Assembly: GCA_024734495.1 (NCBI GenBank)
Contig: JALMQS010000187.1
Location: forward strand, 5,626,304 to 5,690,303
DNA from: Forficula auricularia
Taxonomy: Eukaryota; Arthropoda; Insecta; Dermaptera; Forficulidae
Length of the DNA: 64,000 nucleotides
Direction of reading: 5' to 3'
The stretch's first letter is position 1. Each line of letters begins with the position of its first letter. Below the pieces are notes generated by a model. The model ran no database searches. It saw only the letters and a program-made list of their open reading frames with translations, and was not told the origin of the DNA. A program made the position numbers and the translations under genes. Shown here piece after piece: positions 12,180 to 21,769 of the stretch.

Positions 12180-12450
12180 TGGTGTAGGTTTTAGGTGAAA
12201 CATGATATTAATTAATAAAGTAAAGTGGTAGTTTCACAGTGAATGAAATAAAACTCAAAGAGGTTTATACAAACTCAATATATTTCGGATTATTATCCAT
12301 CATCAGGAGTTTACAGATTACAATCAGTACAATCTGTAAACTCCTGATGATGGACTAATAATCCGAAATATATTGAGTTTGTATAAACGTCTTTGAGTTT
12401 TATTTCATTCACTGTGAAACTACACTCCCTTTACTTTATTAATAAAATTA
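12180..12450. mobile_element. fold-back MITE with hammerhead-like cores (copy 1)
   Basis: A near-perfect hairpin: left AATAAAGTAAAGTGGTAGTTTCACAG... and right the inverse, ending CACTCCCTTTACTTTATTAA. The arms hold CTCAATATATTTCGGATTAT. The core lies in both arms: 12336-12383 (plus) and about 12267-12313 (minus). A second copy with an internal insertion is at 58995-59565. Confidence 0.75.
12336..12383 (+). ncRNA. hammerhead-like core, best closed copy
   Basis: GTAAACTC (12336-12343), CTGATGA (12344-12350), T, GGA...TCC hairpin, GAAA (12365-12368), TATAT, T, then GAGTTTGTA (12375-12383). The outer strands form eight to nine pairs including wobbles, closing exactly where hammerhead stem I should. 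A15.1-U16.1 and H17=U are also satisfied. The single unpaired T between A9 and stem II is unusual. Copy at 59421-59468. Confidence 0.4.
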
Positions 12451-12672
12451 TGTGAGTATTGTAATTTAATAGTTACATGTATTATAGAATATGCCAAAAA
12501 GATTTGTTCAGCCCGGGTTTACTAATTGGACATTTATTTAGTACCTTTTAGTGCATGACAGAATGTGTTATATAAAGGATGAGAATAAAAGGAAGGCTAG
12601 GTAGAAACCAGGATTGATTGAATTCAAACATTCTTATTGGAGAAAATAACCAATTCATTTTCATAACAATTG

Positions 12673-12678
12673 ATTTAT
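12673..12678 (-). terminator. poly(A) signal AATAAA
   Basis: The plus-strand TTTATT gives AATAAA on the minus strand, 95 nt past the stop of the 12773-13042 coding region. Confidence 0.45.
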
Positions 12679-12772
12679 TGTTCTGAAAAAATTATAAATA
12701 ACATTAAGTAAAGGTCGTTTGTGTATATTGTATATTATGGTATAAGTCGAGTGTTAATGAAATGGGAATTTT

Positions 12773-13042
12773 TTATTTGTCGATGTTAGTTAGCTGGCTC
12801 GTTACCTTTTGGGAATAGAATGAATTGGCATGGCAGTAGAGCAGCAGGCCATTTCCCTTGGCAGATTCTTTGGCAATTCGTTCAGCGGCTGCAGGTTTGG
12901 CTGCCATGATATCTTTCGTGAATTGGGCTTGCAGCTGAGGATCAGTTTGTGGGACGTTCATCTGAGTGCGGGGTACCCAAGGGATCTCGTCGGAGATGGT
13001 GGGGATGCGGATGGTGTACTGGTGGAGGGGCGGGAACCTCAT
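12773..13042 (-). CDS. unidentified small coding exon
   Basis: An 89-codon frame with much higher GC than its surroundings and balanced amino-acid use. It begins MRFPPLHQYTIRIPT, contains IPWVPRTQMNVPQTDP and ends SQLTNIDK before TAA. The plus-strand frame over the same bases (12830-13102) is Gly/Arg-rich and looks like the shadow. Immediately upstream a different frame encodes a short hydrophobic run (CLLIFWLIRRVV), so the true N-terminus may come from another exon or a frameshift may be present. A poly(A) signal lies downstream and no repeat overlaps it. I do not recognise the family. It could be a terminal exon of a small mitochondrial or membrane protein, but that is a guess. Confidence 0.45.
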   Translation of the reverse strand: MRFPPLHQYTIRIPTISDEIPWVPRTQMNVPQTDPQLQAQFTKDIMAAKPAAAERIAKESAKGNGLLLYCHANSFYSQKVTSQLTNIDK

Positions 13043-13299
13043 GCTCGCTGGCAGGTCGCACCACGCGACGGATTAACCAGAAAATCAACAGGCAGCCGCT
13101 GATATTCGAATCAGACTGAATTACTTCCTATATACTAATCAATGATCAAACAAAGTTCATTTAAAAATAGACACTTAATTAAATACCAATATATATAATC
13201 ATTTTTAAGATGAATGGGATTAAAAAATCATTTCTAATAAAAATATTTTTAAATAATTTTTTCTATTGAATTTGGTATTTCTAATAAATTTAATAAGCT

Positions 13300-14105
13300 G
13301 GCGTGTTCTGATGTGGCCATCCACTTGTCTACAACCAGGCCCCTCACTTATATTTAATATTTAATAAAATTATTTATAATCATGTAGGGGAGGGGGGTTA
13401 GTTTTTGCAGTTTTAGACTCCTGGGGGCCCACTGATTATGTATACAAAATTTGGTTGAGTTTGGTACAAGGTTCTATATTTTACATTTTTTGACCCCTCC
13501 CCCCCCCTTTGGGCTGTTAGTTTTTGCATTTTTAGACTCCTGGGGTCCCACTGATTATGTATACAAAATTTGGTTGTGTTTGGTAAATGGCCAAGATTTT
13601 CATTTTTTGATCCTAACCCCCCACCCTCCTCCCTCTAATTTGGGGGGTTAGTTTTTGCCTTTTTAGATTTCTGAGGGTCCACTGATTATGTATACAAAAT
13701 TTGGTTGAGTTTGCTTAAATATCCTAGATTCTTAATTTTTAACCCCTCCACCCCCCTTAATTTTAGGTCGATATGCACTAAAATCTAATCAGCTCTTAAT
13801 CTCAATGGACCAAAACTACGTGTGAAATTTGGTTTCGATATTCGAACTAGTTTTTGAGCTAGGTCGTCCACAAAAATTTGGTAACGCAAGAGACAGACAT
13901 TTTCACAAAACAAAAATTATCTCAAAAAATAGAATTTTTCGATGTCAACTTATTAGGGCTTTTTAGTAGACCGAAATGCCATGGTTGCGCTCAATTTTTT
14001 TAATCAAAATTTTTTCAACAGTTTTTGAGATATTTTGAAAAAATATGAAAAAAAAACACTTTTTTCATGAACATGAATACTTGACCATATCCTGTATGGT
14101 AAAGT
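13300..14105. repeat. C-rich repeat element, TTTACCATACA ends (copy 2)
   Basis: Same organisation as 4259-5015: GCTGGCGTGTTCTGATGTGG at left, three C-run / ACAAAATTTGGTTG units, then TCGATATGCACTAAAATCTA, AACTACGTGTGAAATTTGG and the right end CCTGTATGGTAAAG. The 67-residue frame at 13451-13651 is a translation of the repeat. Confidence 0.65.
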
Positions 14106-14158
14106 AAAAATATATTTAATTATTTATTTTGTTCGGAACAAATTATTTTACATGTGAA

Positions 14159-15878
14159 CAGTGGAGCAACCAGGATTTTTTCCTAGAGGGGGGGGACTAA
14201 TACACACACATACAGGGGCTGGAAAAAATAATATGAACACCTGACATACCTACACAATATTTATCTATCTATCTAGTCTTATTAAAAATTGTTTATATAT
14301 ATTTATATATTTGTATCTTAGTTCTATTTTTAAAACGGGTCTACCGATTTTGATGAAACCAACTCTATTAACAAGTTTTGAGGATGAGAAAACGATCTGG
14401 CTAGGTCTGGACCTCGAGAAATTTCATCTTAATTGATCTTTTCTTAATTAAAGTAATTATTGTTAGATGAAAATCTCAATAAAAAGTTTCTTTGCATTTT
14501 TTACAATTATTTATTAATTGTTTTTTTAATTTTAAAACCCACTAATAGGTTATACTTAACAAATATTATTATATTATATTAAAATTAGGATTTTTTTTTT
14601 GGAGACGATGGATTAATTGGATGGATTAATTTCCGCAATATGGTATTGGAATAATTATCGGAAAAAGAGGTTTTTTCTTTAATTAGTTTTTTCCTCTTAC
14701 TAAAAACAAGGACTAAAGATGATCAAGGAGACTCGATGGTGGAGAAATAATCTCCGGAGACGAAGCTAAAATACAATGTATACATTAATTCATGTAAAAT
14801 AATTGGTTTAATAAATTTTTAGGATTTTTTTTTAATTAAGAGGTGCCTAAATCATAAACATGGCTTTTTTTATATAACTTGGAGACAAAACGTATTTAAT
14901 TTTATGTTTTTATTTCAGATCCTATACAATTATTTTTTTATTATTATTTTCCTATTTATTTTTTATATTGTTTAGCAATATGAACGAATGAAGCAAATTG
15001 GTGTACGAGTAAACAAATATACACATAATATGTGGACCACTAGAAAGCTAGAAATGCAAAAACTGGGTGTGGGGGTGCAGGAGGTGGGGTGCAGTTGTGT
15101 GGATCCGGGGGTGGTGGGCGGGGTTGGAGTGGGGTGGGGCGGAGTGAGGGGTGTCGGTGGGGGCGAGATGGGTGGTTTGGGGGGGGGGGGTGTCCAGGGG
15201 GCGTGTACTTATATATTTGTATTTTTTTTAATTTGGTTACCGTGCATCGCTCGGTGGCTCCAAGTACTTATTATTAAAGTCCATAAGTATCCATATTATT
15301 AAATTAATCAAGTAAGTTAGCCAGAGGCGTTGTCAAGGGGGAGTCAACCCCCCCCCCCCCCCCCTCCCTGGCAAATGAGTAACGGCAACGACAAATCGTT
15401 TCTTATGGCAAACTAACCGTAATTAAATATATTTCATATGTTTAATCGGGGAAAAAACATAAATGATGAATTTTGTATGAAATTTTATGAACTTTCATTT
15501 TGAATAGGAAGGTTATTTACGAAAAGTTGATGGATGATGGTTTTCGAGTTGTATGCAAAAAATCGCCAAAAAATGAGATTTTTTTACCTTTTTTTTGCAT
15601 TTTTGACAATGTTCCTTCACGAAATTAGAATTATTTAATTTATATATAAGAAAGATTCAAATGACTGGATTATTATATATATTATTATATATATTATTAT
15701 AACATTCTACTTTCTTATATATAAATTAAATAATTGTTCGGTCCAAAAAAGAATCAGATGCAATTGAGATAATTCAGAAATATGTGCTTATCTATCTATA
15801 TCTTACAATTATTTATAATCATTGAGACGCGGGGTTTCAGCCCACTTAGGGCCCCTTCCCCCCGTGGTTGTGCCACTG
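14159..15878. mobile_element. hAT-type element with 8-bp target duplication and nested repeats
   Basis: The left end CAGTGGAGCAACCAGG (14159) and right end GTTGTGCCACTG (15878) are inverted. The flanks CATGTGAA (14151-14158) and CATATGAA (15879-15886) match at 7 of 8 bases, as expected for an old hAT duplication. Inside are a copy of the ACGAGCAAAAATTG/CTAGGTCTGGACC repeat (14280-14470), a G-run repeat (14980-15270), and an inverted pair around TATATTATTATATA (15630-15740). No transposase was seen. Confidence 0.7.
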
Positions 15879-16019
15879 CATATGAAGCATATATACACAA
15901 AAGATACCAAGATCATACAGGGTTTCTAAATTGATGCGAAATATGGTGATTTTTCAGCAAAAATTAAGGAATTCTACACTAATTGTATATATTATCTTGT
16001 AAATTTACGAGAATTAATT

Positions 16020-16460
16020 TTGAATTAAGCGGCGGAGGGTTGACGTCATCATTTTGTGCGTGGAGGGTTAAACTGTTTAGCTGCCGGCCGCTTGGCTTTG
16101 TTTAATAGTGCGAGAATAATTTCAGATTCAAGATTCTCGGTTGGCTTCGGTTACGCATGCGCAAAAACCAATTTACATTATCTCTGTGTAAAAAGCCCTT
16201 GCTTGATTCATACATATTTTCAGAGGTTTTTATTTCTCGGTTGGGTTCGGTTCGGTTGGCTTCGGTTACGCATGCGCACAAACCTATTTTCTAGCTGACT
16301 GGGAAAGAGGGGAAACCGATTTCCCCCTCAACTTCTACTAATGAATAAGGACGGTCTGGCTCGCTTTGCATTCGCACTGGACAAATAAAAAATTTTACAA
16401 TATTTGAAAACCTTGCTTTATAAGCGCGTGCAAATATCAATGCAAGGGCCGGCCGTGGCG
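16020..16460. other. CpG-rich block with paired GCATGCGC motifs
   Basis: Two copies of TTCGGTTACGCATGCGCA (16155-16172 and 16263-16280) sit in a locally GC- and CpG-rich stretch. ACGCATGCGCA resembles the NRF-1 site GCGCATGCGC. The 80-residue plus frame (16056-16298) has no recognisable domain. This could be a promoter fragment or part of another repeat. Confidence 0.3.
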
Positions 16461-16570
16461 CTCTGTAAAATCCAAAGAGAGCACAGAATTTTGAGAAAAT
16501 ATAAAATGATAAAAATAATAATAATATTAGGCTAATAATTTCTTTTATTTAAAACTATTATTATTTTATT

Positions 16571-17655
16571 TTTAACCGACTTCAAAAAAGGAGGAGGCTC
16601 TCAATTCGGCTGAATTTTTTTTATGTCTACTTGATATTTTCACCAATTGTGAACCGATTTTGATGATTTTTTTGCATTGGGTTCAGTCTAGTTTCCGATT
16701 GGTAAAAATATAAATTTCATTAGTATTGGACCTTTTTTGTTATGTTTGTTCACCCATAACTTCTTTGTTTATGAGCCGATTTGAACGAATCTTTCTGCGA
16801 TTGGTTCAGTTTAGCTCCAAGATAGTCAAGATACCTAACTATTTATTTATTTATTTATTTTATGTATGTTCAGCTATAACATTTTGCCACGTAGACCGAT
16901 TTCGATGATTCTTTTTTTATTGGAAAGGAGTTACTTTAGGGGTGGTCCCATATTAATTTGGTCAAGTTCTGATGATATGATCAATGAAGAAATAACGTAA
17001 ATCTCCAATTCTTATGAGCAAATAATCGAAATTATAATATATAAAATCTTTTATAAAAAATCATTCTTAAAACGTTCATTTAAAACCCGCAAACGTTTCT
17101 AGAGAATTTCTATATTTATGAATTTAATTTTATTATCATTTTCTGATTCATTCTCCCGACGCTTTTTCTTACGAGATGCATGCAAGGTATTATATTAAGT
17201 CACTATTAATAACATCACTAAAAAGAGAAAAATATAAATAATTTTTATAAAAAAAAATAAAACCGACTTCAAAAAAATTAAATACAACAAATAAAATAAT
17301 AGGAACTCAAAAATAAAATAAAATGCACTAAAAGGAATAAAATAATTATCTAATTTAGTTACAACTAAACGATGAAATATTAACATGAAATCACTTTTTG
17401 AAGTCGGTGCTAAACAAACTATAGGTATAAGCGAGCGTACCCGCCACGTACTAAAAGTAAAATCCGTCGAGTTTGATTCATAAAATGTATACGTATGTTT
17501 GGCACCGACTTCAAAAAGTGATTTCATGTTAATATTTCATCGTTTAGTTGTAACTAAATTAGATAATTATTTTATACCTTTTAGTGCATTTTATTTGATT
17601 TTTGAGTTCTTATTATTTTATTTGTTGCATTTAATTTTTTGAAATAGGTTTCATT
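16571..17655. repeat. dispersed repeat, ACCGACTTCAAAAAAGGAGG type (copy 2)
   Basis: Starts ACCGACTTCAAAAAAGGAGG as at 9095, with three CCGATTT-ATGATTCTTT blocks. It is interrupted near 17000-17200 by an AAAACGTTCATTT inverted-repeat piece. The inverted pair with ACTTCAAAAAGTGATTTCAT surrounds 17400-17520. Non-coding; the 110-codon minus frame at 17195-17527 falls in the inverted pair. Confidence 0.55.
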
Positions 17656-17689
17656 TTTTTTTATAAAAATTATTTTATTATTATTTTCC

Positions 17690-17950
17690 TATTTATATTT
17701 TTATGTTTATCAATATGAACGAATGTGGGCAAATAGGTGTACAAGTAAACAAATATACACATAATATGTGGACTACTAGCAAGTTAGAAATGCAAAAACT
17801 GGGTGCGGGGTGCAGGTGGTGGGGGATCCGGGGGTGGGGGGTTCTGTGGTGGGGCGAGGTGCGTAGTTTCGGGGGGGGTGGGGGGCGTGTATTATATATA
17901 TTTGTATTTTTTTTAATTTGGTTACCGTGCATCGCTCGGTGGATCTAGGT
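17690..17950. repeat. G-run repeat, GAGCCACCGAGCGATGC family (inverted copy)
   Basis: TTATCAATATGAACGAATG, ATGTGGACTACTAGCAAG, a G-rich tract, GGGGCGTGTATTATATATAT, then GCATCGCTCGGTGGAT. Frames on both strands (17693-17948) are artefacts of the purine run. Confidence 0.55.
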
Positions 17951-18842
17951 ACTATTTATTATAGGATGATTTTTGTAGTCTGCAATTATTTTTTTTTATG
18001 AAAAATTATTTACCTACCCAGGTGTTATATTATGAGAATTTAAAAAAAATGAGCATCATATTATATTAATAAAAAAATTATACCTATAAATTAAATTACC
18101 TCTGCCCTCATCACTTTTTCATTCAAGATTTCATACTTATCAGCATAATTGTGGTAAATTAAAAATCTCTAAAAATGTCAAACTTTGTTAAGAAAATAAT
18201 ATTTTCACCTTAATTTCGTTGGGTAATGGTAATAAAATTCAAAAATAAAAAAATTTCATAAATTGTATAGGTATTGATAAATAATTGACTCAAGACTACC
18301 TAGGCTGCGCGAGCCGCTTGGTTCAGCAACCCAGCAAACAAGCTCAGACTTGTTCAAGAGTGAGGGGTAAGCCGAAAATACGTGGTTGGCGAACCCGACG
18401 CGGGTGGCGCTTTCCATGCAATTGATCGGATCTTCGAGATTAATTAGCGATAGGAAAATTTCAGCTGAATTGAAAAGAATACACGCATCCTCCTTAATTG
18501 ATAGAAAAAAATTATTCTTTGAATTTAATTTATTAAAATCAAGACCTGGCCGTATTATTATATTATAACTTAAGATAAGAGAGGCAGCCAGCAAATTAGG
18601 GACGTTTCAATTCAAGGTCCCAAAATATATTTTTTTTTAAATTTAATGTTAAATTGGAAAAATAGCGAAAATGATGTCGTATTAAAAAAAAAGCAAAAAT
18701 TATAATACAATTTCAAAAAATGAAGGGTAGTTTTTTGGACAGCATCCCCTGGTTGAAAAGTCACCAACAGCCACTACCAGCGCAATCAGGATTTTGTCAT
18801 GAAGGGAGCTAACACACACACACATATATATATTATATATAT

Positions 18843-19490
18843 TAGGGTGGTCCTAATTTTGGGTATTTTCGAATTTTTACGCTGACAAGGGCACATATGG
18901 TCCTAAATAAATTATAAAAATATCGCCCAAGTTTCAAGACTATATCTCAATTTTAACCTAGTGCTACACAACGATTAAGTTTCCCATCTAAATAACATGG
19001 GTTTTTGGTATTGAACGATCAATTTTTTATTCCGGTCAAAGTAATGATTCAAAAAATTTGAAATTCTGTAGACTTTATCCTTATAATAGTAGCTATTCCT
19101 CTGAATTTTTACAGATATTTAGCTATTATAATTCTGCAGTCTATAACTTAGAAACATTAAGATATGGGAGTATTTTATTTAGCTGTAATCCCAAAATTAT
19201 AATAGCTAAAAATCTGTAATAATTCTGATGGATAGCTAGTATTATAAGGATAAAGACTACAGAGTTTCAAATTTTTTGAACCATTTCTTTGGCCGGAATA
19301 AAAAATTGATATATTAATGACAAAAATCACTTGTTATTTAGATGAGAAACTTACATCGCTGGGGGCACAGGTTATAATTGAGATAAAGACTTGAAACTTG
19401 GGGGATATTTTTTTTTTTTTATTTATTTCGAACCATATGTGCCCATGTCAGCGTAAAAATTCGAAAATACCCAAAATAAGGACCACCCTA
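18843..19490. mobile_element. TAGGGTGG hAT-like MITE (copy 1)
   Basis: Inverted ends TAGGGTGGTCC...TTTTGGGTATTTTCGAA and the complement, with flanks ATATATAT / ATATAATA. A long fold-back interior contains AACATGGGTTTTTGGTATTG and CTGTAGACTTTATCCTTATA. The same element at 62448-63097 has an exact 8-bp duplication. Confidence 0.75.
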
Positions 19491-19565
19491 ATATAATAAA
19501 CATGTTGGTAAAATATGCCAAAAATAATGTTTTGACAATTTCATAATTAAATATTATATTTTAAA

Positions 19566-20165
19566 CTAGCTGCAAGGCCCGCCTTCGGCGGCCCTCTTGC
19601 TAGCCAGGAGCCACGCCCCCTGGACCCCCAGCCCTCAAACCCCACCCTTACCCCCCACACCCCCGAAACCCACCCAGCACCCCCGCCCCCACACCACTAC
19701 CCCAACACTCCATTCCGCACCCTAACCCACTATCCCCACCCCTAAAACCCTCTCCTGGCCCAAAAGAAAGAATTTTCATTTTTTGATCCCCCCACACACA
19801 TTTTGGGTGGTTAGTTTTTGCATTTCTAGCTCTCTAGAGGCCCAGAGATTATGTATACAACATTTTTGGTTGAGTTTGGTTGAGTTTGGTCCAAGGGCAA
19901 GAATTTATATTTTTCACCCCCCCCCCCCCCCCGCTTTTTGGGTGGGTTTATGGGGAAATTTTTTTACAATCCCTTCAGCCGTTTTTACGTGAATCGTAAG
20001 CAACTTTTCGGAAACCACTGAAACAGACATACAGACATACATACAGACAGACAGGAATTTTGTTGAGGGTGTTTTCGTTCATAACTTTGCTTGAAACGTG
20101 TGCAACCAAAATTTGGAGTGATTTGGAGCAATGTACAGACAAAACCCTTAATTTTATATATATAG
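19566..20165. mobile_element. insertion beginning CTAGCTGCAAGGCCCGCC
   Basis: Comparison with the empty counterpart near 25360 shows an insert starting CTAGCTGCAAGGCCCGCCTT (with CTTCGGCGG), followed by C-run repeats, CCCTTCAGCCGTTTTTACG and a TATATATATAGATGGA end. A partial inverted copy ends at 47908-47950. The TATATAGAT tail suggests a non-autonomous element of uncertain class. Confidence 0.5.
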
Positions 20166-20749
20166 ATGGATGGAGATAAATGATTTATTAAATTAATACT
20201 CCAGTCTCTTTACATATAGTTAGTCTAGAGGTCTAGACAAATAATCTCACTTCTTCAAAATTTAATAGAAATAGAATCATTTATTTGTCTTAATTTATAG
20301 TCAAAATATTGATTAAAATTTAGCAAATATTTTTTTAATTTTCATTTGTTAATTTTTTCATTTTTACTTTTACGTTCATTTTTGTCCTTGTTCTGGGAGG
20401 GGCTTCCTCCTCCCCCTTGTGCTTGCGCCACTGATTACATAAAAAACTTTATTCACGATCTCAAATTAATTTCAAAAATGCAACGTGTAATCTTGGTGAA
20501 ATCTCTAAAGTTTTTTTTTTCATAATAATTTGTGCGAAGCCATTTTATTTATTACTTATTAAATTATTATGCCTAATTCTTAGAGGAATGAAATCGAAAA
20601 ATTTCCCTTGTATTTTCAGTCGAATCATAAATATTTCAAATTTCATATATAATATATTATTATTTGCATAAATTTTAAATGATTTTTAGTTATTAATTTA
20701 AACAAGAATTTTTTTCTCTCTACCCCCTTGGCCTCGGGAAATGTCCATT

Positions 20750-20922
20750 TAGGGCCGGTTGTATGTCGCAAGTAAATGCTTTTACAAGTGACAAAGAGTA
20801 GATGGTAAATGGAGGGATTGGGATGGCCTGTCATCTGATTAGCCATCCCAGTCCCTTCATTTACCATCTACCCTTTGTCACTTGTAAAAAGCATTTACTT
20901 TGGAACATACAACCGTTCCTTA
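20750..20922. mobile_element. 170 bp hairpin MITE, TAGGGCCGGTTGTATG ends
   Basis: An almost perfect palindrome: TAGGGCCGGTTGTATGT, AAATGCTTTTACAAGTGACA, ATGGTAAATGGAGGGATTGG, a centre at CCTGTCATCTGATTAGCC, then the inverse. The larger relative at 49353-49700 has the same ends. Confidence 0.75.
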
Positions 20923-21769
20923 GAGAGTCGTCTCAGATTCACGAAGAATAGAATTTTTTTATTATATATTTGTAAAATCCATATCATAAGTGAAATTATA
21001 ATTGCCATATTATAGATATATAATATTTGAGTTTTCGAAATTGATTATTATCATTAAAGGAATGTGTAGTGTATATAAAAAATTATGCAAATGTAACTAT
21101 TATATATGATTATGTCTCGATAGATAATTTATATAGAGACATAGACAGCTGTTTAGCGTGAACAGGGGGCACCACGAGTAGGCAGCTGTCACCCCCCCCC
21201 CCACATGTATAGATAAATAAATAATAATTAAAGGGAGATAGATAATTTTGATCGCAAATTACCTTCCTACTCATAGAGTGGATAATATTTAAAAAGATCA
21301 AGTGCAGGACAGAGAGTTTTAATAATTTTAAAATTTAAAATGTTTTCTTTATTTTCAAACGTCTAATAGGCTCTGAAATACAATTAGAAATTTGAATGAA
21401 AAATGTTCACTCAAGGGTAGACGTGCTTTGACACAAATAGGAGACATTGTATTAGTAGCAAAATACGTCTACACTTGAGATAAAATGTCGGGTAAATTGT
21501 TAAAAGACCTTTTCCAAAACAAATACAATGTCTCCATTTGTTTCGAATCAAAGTCTTAAACATTTGACATTTTGTATAAAAATTTCCCCACATATTTGTA
21601 TTTAAGAAACAAATATATAAAATTTATAGATATGAGTTTACGTATACAAAGAAATTAAGGATGAGAGAAAGTTTGATATTGTCATGAATTAGATCAGAAA
21701 CAGAAAATAGATTGAAATTTAGAGGGGAATATCGAAATAAGGGGATTATTTTTAAAAGTGAATTATTTA

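Larger units (their letters stand above)
18765..20432. mobile_element. hAT-like element with two nested insertions
   Basis: The left end CAGCGCAATCAGGATTTTGT leads to ATGAAGGGAGCTAACACACA; the right end is TTGTGCTTGCGCCACTG. A related partial copy at 25212-25600 lacks both inserts, which fixes them at 18843-19490 and about 19566-20165. No transposase was seen. Confidence 0.55.

Noticed and set aside
14988..15302. Gly/Val/Trp-rich frames over G-runs (also 11206-11449, 17693-17948, 37158-37418, 44277-44568)
   Set aside because: Low-complexity purine or pyrimidine tracts in repeats; frames exist on both strands.
18256..18594. 112-codon minus-strand frame (starts MLAASLILSYN)
   Set aside because: Part is somewhat GC-rich and coding-like, but no domain, splice sites or poly(A) signal could be tied to it, and no homologue is recognised.
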